Source: Spirochaetales bacterium (lineage in GTDB: Bacteria; Spirochaetota; Spirochaetia; Sphaerochaetales; Sphaerochaetaceae). Taken from it: a stretch of DNA of 34,632 bases. Both the position numbers and the translations under genes were made by a program. Under the pieces are notes generated by a model. That model was not told the DNA's origin and searched no databases. It worked only from the letters and a program-made list of their open reading frames with translations. Below, piece after piece: positions 25,863 through 34,497 of this stretch. Within the stretch, counting starts at the first letter, position 1; each line of letters begins with the position of its first letter. The stretch is from contig JAAYQW010000084.1 in NCBI GenBank assembly GCA_012519115.1, forward strand, positions 1-34,632. Direction: 5' to 3'.

Positions 25863-27197
25863 CTAGCGCAGCTCCATCAGAACGGTCCGAAGCAGGTATT
25901 CGGCGATGGAGCCGAAGCGCTCAAACCCGATCGCTTCCGCTTCTTCCTGAGTCGCACCCCATCCTACCGCCTCGATATCCTGAGAATGATAAAGGATTTC
26001 CGCGCGAACCGAGTCGTAGAGGATGAACGAGCCGCTGACCACGGCGATCTCATCATCCAGCGCTTTGTCAAAGCTCAGCACTCCCACCGAACCGATGACG
26101 GTGTAGCGGATGTTCTTTGGAATCTGGCGAACCAGATCGTCAAGCTCGTCCTCCCCGGCGCGCTCCAACGTCAGTTCGACAAGGGGAATCTCATCCCGTT
26201 TCGAGCTTTCGCTGAAGGCGGTTTTGGCATGGGCGGTAGGCAGACGACCTCCGCTGATCGAATACTCCTCAAGCGAAAGCCCGATCTCCGATCCGAGCGC
26301 GTCGGAAAGGGAGTACGGGAACTCGACGGAAACCTTCTTCACCGCTTCCTCGACCTGAACTGCAAGAGCTTCGGGCAACGGAGGAATCTCAAGGTTCAAC
26401 GCGAAGGTGATGATCCCCTCGTTCTTCATCGCCGCGTTCAACGGGCTGAAGTGCAGCTGCCCCGTCTCATGGCTGTTGAAGAAGAGGGTGTCCTCATAGA
26501 GTGCGCCAAGGGCGTTGTATGCTTCAAACGTAGCGGAAATCGGGGCATGCAGCACTCGTGGAGCCAACAGCCGCGTCCGCCTTCGAAGCGTAACGATCGT
26601 TCGGGCGTATGAACTTTCGCTTCGAGTCAACACAAGCTGCAGCGGCTCGATGTATCGGATCGCCTCGGCGACCAGAACTTCCGTTTCATAGTCCTTCTCT
26701 CCGACCGGACCGCTTGAAGCGACCGCCGCCGCCTCAAGGTATCGGGCGATCGTCGTCGTATCGTTATTGGCCTTGTACGCGAGGTTCGCTTCGCGGAGCA
26801 GCGTCTCGATCCGCTCGACTCGAGCTTGCCGCTGCCGGCTCAGCTCTGTCCGCAAGCGATCGATCGCCTCTTCGCTTGCCCGTGCCTGGAGAAAGATCTC
26901 ATCCCCTTTCCGGTATCGGTTGGTGATCACCAAACCGAGATCGTCTATCCGCCCCCGCTCGACGAGTTCGGTCAGATATCCCGGATCGAGGTCGAAGCCG
27001 ATCGATTCTTCAAGGTTCTTGAAGAGGGTGTGATAGGGATCGAGACCGGTGCCCTCACCGAAGAAGAACACCTGATTCGCCCTTCCTCCAGAGGCGCTTG
27101 TCCAGGAAGGGACGCCGGATCCCTGAAGGTCTTTTGCCGAGCGGCAAGAGACGAGCAGAAGAGGAATGAGGATCGCCAGGAGAAGCAGCTTCTTCAT
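25863..27197 (-). CDS. Large predicted lipoprotein, function unknown
   Basis: 444 residues with a signal peptide and lipobox LVSC, so Cys18 should be lipidated. The following VPSWTSASG and the FGEGTG stretch are reminiscent of LPP20-type lipoproteins. Two halves can be seen: a coiled-coil-prone region at about 105-160 (Arg/Glu/Ala-rich), and a C-terminal region ending AVGWGATQEEAEAIGFERFGSIAEYLL, again LPP20-like. It starts three bases after the stop of the barrel-like gene and has no ribosome binding site of its own, so coupling is likely. The pair may act together in the envelope; this is inference. Confidence 0.75.
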   Translation of the reverse strand: MKKLLLLAILIPLLLVSCRSAKDLQGSGVPSWTSASGGRANQVFFFGEGTGLDPYHTLFKNLEESIGFDLDPGYLTELVERGRIDDLGLVITNRYRKGDEIFLQARASEEAIDRLRTELSRQRQARVERIETLLREANLAYKANNDTTTIARYLEAAAVASSGPVGEKDYETEVLVAEAIRYIEPLQLVLTRSESSYARTIVTLRRRTRLLAPRVLHAPISATFEAYNALGALYEDTLFFNSHETGQLHFSPLNAAMKNEGIITFALNLEIPPLPEALAVQVEEAVKKVSVEFPYSLSDALGSEIGLSLEEYSISGGRLPTAHAKTAFSESSKRDEIPLVELTLERAGEDELDDLVRQIPKNIRYTVIGSVGVLSFDKALDDEIAVVSGSFILYDSVRAEILYHSQDIEAVGWGATQEEAEAIGFERFGSIAEYLLRTVLMELR

Positions 27198-27200
27198 ATG

Positions 27201-28148
27201 CTAGAAAGTGTACGCCGTTCCTGCGGTAAAGAACAGTCCATCACGCAAGGAGGATCCGAATACGCGCACCCGCTCTCCCCCTCCTCCGAAGATGATCCAG
27301 CGGCCAAGAGCATATTCAAGAAGAAAAGTTCCCTGGACGGAAAGCCCCCATCCATTTGAAAGCGAATAGATTCCTCCTCCCAGAACGCCGGCACTGAAAC
27401 TCAGAGCCCGCCAAGGAGCCCAACCGGTTCCGAAGAGCTGGGAAAAGCTTACCCGGGCCCGTATCCCTGCTCCGAGAGAAAACTCCCTGCCGCCCAAAAT
27501 TCCTCCTTCAACGGAGAGTGAGAATGGATATATCCTGAGCGGAATATGGGCGCCCGCATGGAATCCGAAGACTCCTTGAGCGTCGATGCTCGAAGCGAGA
27601 TGCACCGGAATCTTCGGTCCTTTGATCAGCCCTAATCCCACTTGAAGAGCCTTTCCGCCCTCTTGCTGCAAGAGAAGCCGGCGATCGTCGACTCGTCGGA
27701 CGCCAAGCAGACCGACTTTGTTTCCCCGGGCGTCGATCGCCCAGAAGCGGTCGCCGACCCGGACCGAAGGATCGGAGCTCTCGGAAAGAACGCTCGTCTT
27801 CGAGATGAAATCGATCATCATTGAAGGAAGATCGTCAAGCAAGACCAGGCCATCGTAGACCAGGGAATCGGAAAGATAGCTTTTCTCCGTCTCCCATGAG
27901 AAGGGAATCGGAATCACCAGATGCCGGTCTTCAACTTCAACCGTCAACCGATAGCGGTCCTCCTCCTCTTCAAGGAAGGCGTTCAGCGTCTGATCCTCTG
28001 TGAGGCGAGGCCTCATCACCGAGCTGAGGGCGTCTTCCACATGCTCGATCAGCACAAGAGGAATCGTCGGCCCGCTTTGCAGCCGGATCGCTGAAAAGAT
28101 CGGCGAAGACGCAAGGAGAAGAAGCATCAGGACTCCGATTCGTTTCAC
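27201..28148 (-). CDS. Exported protein with barrel-like C-terminus, function unknown
   Basis: 315 residues from a GTG at 28146-28148 that overlaps the pepT stop as GTGA, with GGAG upstream. A signal peptide (VKRIGVLMLLLLASSPIFS) comes first. About 170 residues of mixed structure follow (VGDRFWAIDARGNKVG looks like an SH3-like turn). From about residue 190 the Gly-rich alternating pattern (FGFHAGAHIPLRIYPF, SVEGGILGG, FTAGTAYTF) suggests an outer-membrane barrel ending in Phe, as barrels usually do. It lies between pepT and the lipoprotein gene. Confidence 0.7.
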   Translation of the reverse strand: MKRIGVLMLLLLASSPIFSAIRLQSGPTIPLVLIEHVEDALSSVMRPRLTEDQTLNAFLEEEEDRYRLTVEVEDRHLVIPIPFSWETEKSYLSDSLVYDGLVLLDDLPSMMIDFISKTSVLSESSDPSVRVGDRFWAIDARGNKVGLLGVRRVDDRRLLLQQEGGKALQVGLGLIKGPKIPVHLASSIDAQGVFGFHAGAHIPLRIYPFSLSVEGGILGGREFSLGAGIRARVSFSQLFGTGWAPWRALSFSAGVLGGGIYSLSNGWGLSVQGTFLLEYALGRWIIFGGGGERVRVFGSSLRDGLFFTAGTAYTF

Positions 28149-29389
28149 GACGCCGCTCCGAGTTCGATAATCTTCAGGATGAGCCGTGCTGAATCGACCA
28201 TGGCCGGAAGGGCCGCCCATTCGAAGCGGGAGTGATGGTTGTGCCCGCCGGTGAAGATATTCGGACAGGGAATCCCCGCTTCGTTCGCCATCCGCGATCC
28301 ATCCGTCCCTCCGCGAATCACTTCGTTCTTCAATTCAAAGTCCAACGCCTTTCCCGCGGCAAAAAGGATGTTCATGGCGATCGGCTTGTCTTCGGCTGTC
28401 CGAGCCATGTTGTAGTAGAGATGCTTCGCCTGAAGATCCACCTTCCCCCCGGGATAGAGCCCTTCGATGGTGTGGGCAAGACGCTTCAGGACATCGATCC
28501 GGCGATCGAGGTTGTCAAGATCGAAGTCCCGAAGATACACGGTGAGATCGACGTGTTGAGCCGAACCTTCGATCGTGTGGGCGCAGTAGTAGCCGTATCG
28601 CCCGTCGGTCGCCTCCGGGCTCTCCGCCTGCGGGAGGGCGTTGATGAACGCACTCGCCATCGTGACGGCGTTGATCATCCGCCCTCGAGCCGCTCCGAGG
28701 TGGTAGCTCACCCCTTCGAAACCGACCTTCGCCGTCGCGGCGTTGAAGCATTCGCTTTGGATCTCAAAGCGTTTGCCGCCGTCGACCGTGTAGCAATATT
28801 CGCAATCGATTTTCTCGTAGGGAAATCCGTCCATTCCGGAGCCGGTTTCCTCATCGCTGGTGAAGATGATGTCTATCCCGCCGTGTTTGAACTCGGGGTG
28901 TTCCATGACATAGCGTACCGCGCTCATAATCTCGGCGATTCCCGCCTTATCGTCACTGCCGAGAAGCGTCGTTCCATCGGTCACGACGAGCGTCTCCCCA
29001 ATATAGTTGGAGAGTTCCGGGTTTTCATCCGCGACGATCGAGTATTCTTCGTTCAGCGGGATGTCCCCTCCGCCATACTTCTCGATCACCCGGGGTTTCA
29101 CTCCGTTTCCCGGCACGTCATCGGCAGTGTCGACGTGAGCCATGAATCCGACGACCGGCGCCTCCCGCTCAATATTGGAGGGAATCTTCGCGATGACGAT
29201 TCCTTTCTCATCGATATGCACATCATCGACTCCGAGCTCGGTGAGCTCGGAAGCGAGCATCTTCAAAAGATTCCACTGCCCGTCGGTGGAGGGACGTTTC
29301 GAGTCGACGACTCGATCATCGCTCATCGTATCGACTTGGACGTAGCGGAGAAACCGCGTAAGAATATCTTCTTTCAACCGGGTAACCAT
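28145..29389 (-). CDS. pepT: Peptidase T (tripeptide aminopeptidase)
   Basis: 414 residues. It removes N-terminal residues from tripeptides in the cytoplasm. The two-zinc M20 site is present: His85 and Asp87 in AHVDTAD, Asp in LLGSDDKAG, the catalytic Glu pair in TSDEETGSG, Asp in TVDGG, and His in GGHNHHSRFEW. GGTDGSRMANEAG is typical of PepT. GAGGAAG precedes the ATG. First gene of a three-gene unit with the two envelope proteins. Confidence 0.96.
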   Translation of the reverse strand: MVTRLKEDILTRFLRYVQVDTMSDDRVVDSKRPSTDGQWNLLKMLASELTELGVDDVHIDEKGIVIAKIPSNIEREAPVVGFMAHVDTADDVPGNGVKPRVIEKYGGGDIPLNEEYSIVADENPELSNYIGETLVVTDGTTLLGSDDKAGIAEIMSAVRYVMEHPEFKHGGIDIIFTSDEETGSGMDGFPYEKIDCEYCYTVDGGKRFEIQSECFNAATAKVGFEGVSYHLGAARGRMINAVTMASAFINALPQAESPEATDGRYGYYCAHTIEGSAQHVDLTVYLRDFDLDNLDRRIDVLKRLAHTIEGLYPGGKVDLQAKHLYYNMARTAEDKPIAMNILFAAGKALDFELKNEVIRGGTDGSRMANEAGIPCPNIFTGGHNHHSRFEWAALPAMVDSARLILKIIELGAAS

Positions 29390-29465
29390 GAATCTTCCTC
29401 CTCAGGTTGATTCAGTATCACACAAAGTGCGGACCTCATCAACATTGAGGAGGAAGCGAGGTGGC

Positions 29466-29870
29466 TCAGACGTTGAAATTATACTGTTTGAGCATCGGTT
29501 TCACGATGTCGATCACGTTGTAGATGGCGAAGACGCAGATGAGAATTCCCGTCACGACCGGTCCCCTTTTCAAGGTATTGCCAACCGCCATCACGCTGGC
29601 GGTCAACGCGTAGGAGAGCTCGGGTTCGGTCGTAACCCCTTTGAGCCACTCGCCGAACGCTTCATCGGAATCCCCGCCGAACTGGTAGTACCGCCAGATC
29701 GCCATCACCGTTTCACTGACGATTCCCGCTGCCACGGCGATCGCCGCGGCGGCGGAGACTTTCCCCCAGAAGACCGTCGTCGGCATGCACGCATACACGA
29801 TTCCTGCGGTGAAGAGGACCAGACTTGTTCCGATGCATATAAGGATCAATAGTGTCGCTGCGTGTTTCAT
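29466..29870 (-). CDS. Small membrane protein, function unknown
   Basis: 134 residues from the ATG at 29868-29870 (MKHAATLLIL), chosen for GGGGGAAG just upstream. Three membrane helices are seen (about 5-27, 33-57 and 105-125), with a hydrophilic loop containing RYYQFGGDSDEAFGEWLKG between the second and third. No family recognised. It follows the next membrane protein gene by 30 bases and probably shares its transcript. Confidence 0.65.
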   Translation of the reverse strand: MKHAATLLILICIGTSLVLFTAGIVYACMPTTVFWGKVSAAAAIAVAAGIVSETVMAIWRYYQFGGDSDEAFGEWLKGVTTEPELSYALTASVMAVGNTLKRGPVVTGILICVFAIYNVIDIVKPMLKQYNFNV

Positions 29871-29900
29871 CTCTTCCCCCTGCGAGGAAGGTAACACAGC

Positions 29901-30374
29901 CTATCGGTCAATCATATTCCCCGTTTGAGGTAGCTCGAACAGGGTATCCTTGCTCATCGTGAACGCGTAGGAAGCGTCAGAGGTGGTTATCACGAGAGCT
30001 TTTTTCGATTCGACAATTGAATCCGTTGATAAATCGAGAATGTGATCGAGAGGGATGGCCAGATCTTTCACTACCCGCCCCTTCTCTTTGACAAAGAAGT
30101 AGAAGGTGTCTTCAGTGAAAACGATCCGTCCTTTGACGAGCTCCTCTTCGGTGATTTTCGATGATGAGCGGGTAAGACGAATCGGATCGATGATTTTGGT
30201 CTCTTTCACTGAAAGATGGAACGCCAGGCGCCAATACAACAGGGCCACCACGATAAGCAGAAGGATCATCGAGTAATAAAGTCCCACTCCGATATAGAAG
30301 CGGTTGAGGATCGAGATTCCTCCGACGAGCAACAACATGAGGATTTTCAGCACTGCCAACATCTGAATAAGCAA
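29901..30374 (-). CDS. Membrane protein with PH-like soluble domain
   Basis: 157 residues if it starts at the TTG at 30372-30374, which has GAGG four bases upstream; the ATG four codons later is the alternative but is 16 bases from that site. Two membrane helices (about 7-23 and 30-48) are followed by a beta-rich domain (GRIVFTEDTFYFFVKEKGRVVKDLAIPLDHI) resembling the bacterial PH-like domains of two-helix membrane proteins. Function unknown. Confidence 0.6.
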   Translation of the reverse strand: MLIQMLAVLKILMLLLVGGISILNRFYIGVGLYYSMILLLIVVALLYWRLAFHLSVKETKIIDPIRLTRSSSKITEEELVKGRIVFTEDTFYFFVKEKGRVVKDLAIPLDHILDLSTDSIVESKKALVITTSDASYAFTMSKDTLFELPQTGNMIDR

Positions 30375-30386
30375 TCTACCTCAAAC
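29923..30386. repeat. 11-base inverted repeat flanking the PH-like gene
   Basis: GTTTGAGGTAG at 29923-29933 (end of the gene) is the exact reverse complement of CTACCTCAAAC at 30376-30386 (just before its start). In the minus-strand mRNA the copy at the 5' end contains the GAGG of the ribosome binding site, so pairing with the 3' copy would hide it. Chance cannot be excluded for 11 bases. Confidence 0.3.
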
Positions 30387-30931
30387 AGGGTAAAAAAGAA
30401 AGAGAAGAAAGCGATATCCCGACTCTCCGCCCTTCCAAGGTGGAGGATAACATGAAACAACACAAACCTACTTACATGCTTATCGTTTTGGCCATCACGC
30501 TTGTGATTATGGGAAACAACATGGAGCTAACAATTCATATATGCGAATTGTGTAAGGCTCCCTTAAAGTAGTCATTTATACATACACCGGGGGAAGAGAG
30601 GACATCATACGAAGAAATTGACCAATATCTATTATTACTCGTTGAGCAGTCAAGTAATCATTAGCGACGGAAACGGACTTAACAGACCGCTATTCTCAGC
30701 CCATAGCCATATAACTCATCCCGTCTATCAGTCTTAACGCTGCCTATAAATACTTCCAGGAGATTCTATTCCTGCAAAAGTGTCAATCTTTTCAAATGCA
30801 GATAAAATGCTCTAATCCTAAAACCAGAATTTAACCTAGTCGCACACCACTCAGGAACATTTAACTTCGTGAACTTATCACTTAAAATCCTGTACTCACT
30901 GATTTTTAAAGATAGTACCAATAGGGAAACC
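30375..30931. other. Intergenic junction between chromosome and AT-rich island
   Basis: 557 bases with no complete conserved gene. A 39-codon frame with a strong ribosome binding site is listed separately. Base composition turns AT-rich after about 30.52 kb. Directly after that ORF's stop, the same frame stays open for a further 30 codons (PGEERTSYEEIDQYLLLLVEQ is protein-like). On the minus strand a frame from about 30920 to 30679, broken by one amber codon at 30766-30768, also looks protein-like. Both may be remnants of genes broken by insertions; I cannot identify them. Confidence 0.4.
30452..30571 (+). CDS. Short membrane peptide, probably the truncated 5' end of a chromosomal gene
   Basis: GGAGG five bases before the ATG gives one of the best ribosome binding sites in the window. 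The 39-codon product has a short polar start (MKQHKPTY) and one membrane helix (MLIVLAITLVIMG), then turns unlike its beginning (CELCKAPLK). The change coincides with the drop in GC content, so I read it as the N-terminus of a normal membrane-protein gene cut off by the incoming island. A genuine small membrane peptide is the alternative. Confidence 0.35.
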   Translation: MKQHKPTYMLIVLAITLVIMGNNMELTIHICELCKAPLK

Positions 30932-31381
30932 TTATGTAAGCCCAAGATTTCCCATTATAGACTCTTTTATAAACGACAGCATATCCTCTTTGTATTGTTC
31001 GACTTTTCTCATTTCTTCAATCTCACAACCCCATACCACTATCACATTGATTCCCATATCCAATAACGCTTTGTGGTTTCTGCAATCTCTCGCGACATTT
31101 CTTGCAAATTTCTCTTTCCAAAAATTCTGGTTAGTTTTTGGAATCGTTGAGTGTTTACAGTTTTCGTGCATATGCCAAAAACATCCGTTGACAAATATTG
31201 CGGTTTTGTATTTTGCGAGATAAATATCGGGACTTCCCGGTAGCGCCTTATGATGTATTCTGTATCGGAACCCTTCATGCCATAAAAGTTTTCGCAAATA
31301 TACTTCTGGTTTGGTGTTTTTACCTTTTATCCTCGCCATGGTTTCGCTTCTGGTCATGGGTCTCTTTTTCTTCTTTGCCAT
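30932..31381 (-). CDS. vsr: Very short patch repair endonuclease
   Basis: 149 residues. Vsr nicks DNA 5' of the T in T:G mismatches that arise when 5-methylcytosine deaminates. Seen: the N-terminal MTRSETMARIKGKNTKPE, the catalytic Asp52 in LPGSPDIY, and the metal/zinc region IFVNGCFWHMHENCKH with the active-site His residues, then FWKEKFARNVARD and VVWGCEIE. Normal length. GGGGGG is six bases before the ATG. It is divergent from the methyltransferase gene it presumably serves. Codon use is AT-rich, unlike the chromosome to its left. Confidence 0.95.
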   Translation of the reverse strand: MAKKKKRPMTRSETMARIKGKNTKPEVYLRKLLWHEGFRYRIHHKALPGSPDIYLAKYKTAIFVNGCFWHMHENCKHSTIPKTNQNFWKEKFARNVARDCRNHKALLDMGINVIVVWGCEIEEMRKVEQYKEDMLSFIKESIMGNLGLT

Positions 31382-31821
31382 TCGAATCCCCCCGAAGACT
31401 GAGTGTTAAACAATCTTCTCCATTTTCACTATAGTCAAGAAAAACCACCAAACCTCTTCCGGTTTTATCTATATATATCTTTCAGGTAGTCCCCCAAATA
31501 AATAATATCATGATGATTTCCATTTTCTTAATACAAATGTAAGTGGGAGAACCTATTGCTTCATCCGGCTCGGTGTTGATGATATATGGTCAGCCAAAGG
31601 ATTGTACAATCTTTCATAGATGGTTTTCCAACGTCGCCTTTCATTTGCAATCCTACAATCATTTCCGTTGTAACTTATAACCAGTGGATTTAAGGATCTT
31701 ATTTCACTCCAATGGCTTTGGTTCCTTGGCAAACCGAAGTCTATTAACATTAGGTTGATCGATTTCGTATTATACGATATAATTGATGCATGATGCTTCA
31801 TAAGGAATGGGATTGGATTTA
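31382..31821. other. Divergent intergenic region between vsr and the methyltransferase
   Basis: 440 AT-rich bases. A TTGACT hexamer on the minus strand near 31431 could be part of a vsr promoter, but the matching -10 is weak. No palindrome resembling a controller (C protein) box was found by eye, and no C-protein gene is present. One doubtful open frame lies in it and is listed separately. Confidence 0.4.
31553..31801 (-). CDS. Doubtful hypothetical ORF
   Basis: An 82-codon frame from the ATG at 31799-31801, ending 31553, in AT-rich DNA where long open frames are less expected. The product (MKHHASIISYNTK at the start, RRRWKTIYERLYNP inside) is basic and mixed, and matches nothing I know. There is no ribosome binding site, and it starts within the region that should carry the methyltransferase promoter. 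It is probably a chance frame. Confidence 0.2.
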   Translation of the reverse strand: MKHHASIISYNTKSINLMLIDFGLPRNQSHWSEIRSLNPLVISYNGNDCRIANERRRWKTIYERLYNPLADHISSTPSRMKQ

Positions 31822-33027
31822 ATGTCAACAAAATATGATGTAGTTGAGCTGTTCGCAGGTGTGGGTGGATTCAGAGTAGGCCTTGAAGCCGGTGGGAAAT
31901 GGAACGTCGTGTATGCGAATCAATGGGAACCAGGTAGAAAGAATCAGTGGGCATTCGATTGCTACGTATCCCATTTTTCAAGTGGAGTTCACACCAATCA
32001 GGATGTCGCCACCGTAGACGCAAGTGATATCCCGGACCACAAGCTGATTGTCGGAGGATTTCCCTGCCAGGATTATTCGGTTGCCGCTACCCTAGCTCAA
32101 GGCATTAAAGGAAAGAAAGGCGTCTTATGGTGGGAAATCAACAGAATACTGGAAGCGAAACGTCCACAATTTGTCCTTCTTGAAAATGTTGACAGACTCG
32201 TCAAATCTCCTGCAAAACAGCGTGGACGAGATTTTGCCATCATTCTGTCATGCCTGAATTCTTTGGGATATGTAGTTGAATGGCGAATAATCAATGCGGC
32301 GGATTATGGATTCCCGCAAAAACGGAGACGAACGTTTATATTCGCAAGTTTAGTGAACAACAATCAAAAAATTCTGTACGAGTCAGACGTTAAAGGCGTT
32401 CTTACGAAGAATGGTTTCTTTGCTCCGTCATTCTCCGTTGAAGACTACGCCCAATCCAACAGCGTGGAAATTTCAACGGACTTGGTGAAGATTACCAATG
32501 AGTTCCATCATCTATTTGGAAATGCCGGTTATAGCATAGGGTATGTAGCCCACCATGCAATGGTAAAACCTCAAGTAGCTGAAGGTGGCGTAACACTGGG
32601 GGATATTATCGAAAAGAACGTCGATGAATCTTTCTATATCAAAGAAGAAGATCTTGAAAAATGGATTTACATGAAGGGAGCGAAAAGAGAAACCAGAAGA
32701 ACCCGAGAAGGCTTTGACTATCAATATACGGAGGGGGCGATTCCATTTCCTGACCCGTTGGACCAGCCTAGCAGAACAATGTTGACATCGGAATCCTCCA
32801 AGAATCGCTCGACACACGTGATTCTGGATCCTCAGACTCAGCGTCTCAGGTTGCTGACACCAAGAGAGTGTGAAAAGTTGGATGGATTTGAACCTGATTG
32901 GACAAATACCGGAATGCCTCTGAGAATGCGCTATTTCTGCATGGGCAATGCTCTTGTGGTTGGCCTGATAGAAATCATGGGCGATAGAATCTTGGAGTTT
33001 GAAAAGGATATGGGTTTGACTCTTTAA
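31822..33027 (+). CDS. C5 cytosine-specific DNA methyltransferase (probable GATC modification enzyme)
   Basis: 401 residues from the ATG at 31822 (MSTKYDVVELFAGVGG); an in-frame ATG at 31807 has no usable spacing to a ribosome binding site. Motif I FAGVGGF at 11-17, catalytic Cys82 in motif IV GGFPCQDYS, motif VI ENVDRL at 121-126, motif VIII QKRRRTFIF and motif X MGNALVVGL are all intact, so it should be active. The variable region of about 150 residues before the C-terminal motifs holds the target recognition domain. The paired MutH/Sau3AI-type nuclease suggests GATC as target, with methylation of the C; this is inference from context. Confidence 0.95.
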   Translation: MSTKYDVVELFAGVGGFRVGLEAGGKWNVVYANQWEPGRKNQWAFDCYVSHFSSGVHTNQDVATVDASDIPDHKLIVGGFPCQDYSVAATLAQGIKGKKGVLWWEINRILEAKRPQFVLLENVDRLVKSPAKQRGRDFAIILSCLNSLGYVVEWRIINAADYGFPQKRRRTFIFASLVNNNQKILYESDVKGVLTKNGFFAPSFSVEDYAQSNSVEISTDLVKITNEFHHLFGNAGYSIGYVAHHAMVKPQVAEGGVTLGDIIEKNVDESFYIKEEDLEKWIYMKGAKRETRRTREGFDYQYTEGAIPFPDPLDQPSRTMLTSESSKNRSTHVILDPQTQRLRLLTPRECEKLDGFEPDWTNTGMPLRMRYFCMGNALVVGLIEIMGDRILEFEKDMGLTL

Positions 33028-33138
33028 GGGTTCAAGATTCGAACAGACAATTATAATTTTGACTCGGAAAAATCATTAAACCAGCTTAAGAACTTCAGTA
33101 GACTTGTATCAATAATAAGCACACCGGAGCTTAAATAT

Positions 33139-34482
33139 TTAGGTTAAATACGACTTATTCTCAACGATGTTCAGTATATAATCTCGATTTAGCCAAAAGC
33201 TTCTCTTTAACTCCATTGTCTTTTGGGGTGTAATTATTTTATCAGCTGCATTTCGAGCATGCGGTCTGACATGAACGATTCTATCATCCTTTATCTTCAC
33301 AAAGCTATTGTAATTCCCCGCTTGGATTTTCTGCTGGGTGTCAATCCAAACCTTTCGGGCTTCTTCTAAATCTTCGGCTGGCATATTCCAGAAAATAACA
33401 TCATCGAGAAAATAGCCCTCATTCTGAGGATTTCGTCTAAAAACGATAAATAGAAATTTGCTGGTAAGATCTACATAAAAATCGCTATCTTCCCAATCTT
33501 GTTCTACTATTTCCGTGTAACGCATATGCTTAAATGACATTGATTCTTTATTTTTCCCATTGACTTCTATTCTAACTGTTTTAATTTGGATGCCAGCAGC
33601 TTCAAATTCGTAAAGGCGTTGATTAGCATCTGCTCCAAGAATTCTCTTTACAATCTGGGCATAAAAGTGTTTTGCTTTTGGATTGTATGGTAATCCTAAG
33701 TCTTTGCAAATCGTAAACGCATCCTTACCCTTATGTCGACAGAAAGCTTCTTTTATAATCTGATCTATGCTTTCCGTTCGATTTTGAGTTATACGAATCG
33801 TATCAGCAATCTTTTTTCTTTTTACAGAAGCTTGCCGTTTTTCCATTAATGATTGATAAATATATCGAACATATTGAATCTTGAAGCTGAAAGCTCTACG
33901 GTGAGCAAGAATATCTGAGAACGGTTGAGGTACCTGAGAAGTGGCTCTGGTTGCACCTTTGGTGCACGCACCCAAATATAGTGTATCACCCTCAGAGATT
34001 TCATGAGCCTTACCTCGTCTTATTTTTCCGACAATTGTTTCCCAGTCTTTCTTTATCTGTGTTTCATCTTGTTCAACACAGTTCCATATATCAACAAGAT
34101 TAACTTGAATATTTTCTAATGCTGCCAGCTTATCATAAACATAAAACACTAATAAAATATGGAGATTCTTTTCCAAGAAGTGGGACTTTTCAAAGGTTTC
34201 TTCGATGATTGAATCAAAGTTTATAATTCCTAGAACAATTCTCTCCTTTACAGCCAATTCTCCATTCTTTAATTCCTTCAAAGGTGCGGTTTTTAGCTCT
34301 AATCCAGCGTCGATAAAATCAGGTTTTGATTCTGAGTTATTTGTTATTCCAAAAAACACCTCTTCTAAATATTGACCGAAGCTACCTTTCCCCGAATATT
34401 CTTTCTCTCCAATATTAGAACTATCTTCAACAATAACTCCTTGATACATCTTATACTTGCTAAGAGCTTGTGCAACCGTCAA
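33139..34482 (-). CDS. MutH/Sau3AI-type restriction endonuclease, probably 5'-truncated
   Basis: 447 residues from a TTG at 34480-34482. Catalytic residues align with MutH: Glu40 in GKGSFGQYLEEVFFG, then Asp55, Glu62 and Lys64 in DFIDAGLELK, with the same D-x6-E-x-K spacing. The second half (from about 215) would be the structurally related DNA-binding domain, as in Sau3AI (about 489 residues). Sau3AI cuts before GATC. The TTG has no proper ribosome binding site. The frame continues five codons upstream as KRLEG, which with GLTVAQAL matches the first helix of MutH (LSGYTLGEL). A putative IS21 end begins right there, so the natural start seems lost. The gene is convergent with the methyltransferase. 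Confidence 0.85.
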   Translation of the reverse strand: MTVAQALSKYKMYQGVIVEDSSNIGEKEYSGKGSFGQYLEEVFFGITNNSESKPDFIDAGLELKTAPLKELKNGELAVKERIVLGIINFDSIIEETFEKSHFLEKNLHILLVFYVYDKLAALENIQVNLVDIWNCVEQDETQIKKDWETIVGKIRRGKAHEISEGDTLYLGACTKGATRATSQVPQPFSDILAHRRAFSFKIQYVRYIYQSLMEKRQASVKRKKIADTIRITQNRTESIDQIIKEAFCRHKGKDAFTICKDLGLPYNPKAKHFYAQIVKRILGADANQRLYEFEAAGIQIKTVRIEVNGKNKESMSFKHMRYTEIVEQDWEDSDFYVDLTSKFLFIVFRRNPQNEGYFLDDVIFWNMPAEDLEEARKVWIDTQQKIQAGNYNSFVKIKDDRIVHVRPHARNAADKIITPQKTMELKRSFWLNRDYILNIVENKSYLT

Positions 34483-34497
34483 ACCTTCTAGACGTTT

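Noticed and set aside
30679-30920. Minus-strand protein-like frame after vsr with one amber codon
   Set aside because: About 50 open codons in a region of this composition are not significant, no start codon with a ribosome binding site is seen, and no family is recognised. Mentioned only in the junction entry.
31382-31821. Search for a controller-protein gene or C-box for the restriction system
   Set aside because: No small helix-turn-helix gene and no clear paired palindrome found by eye.
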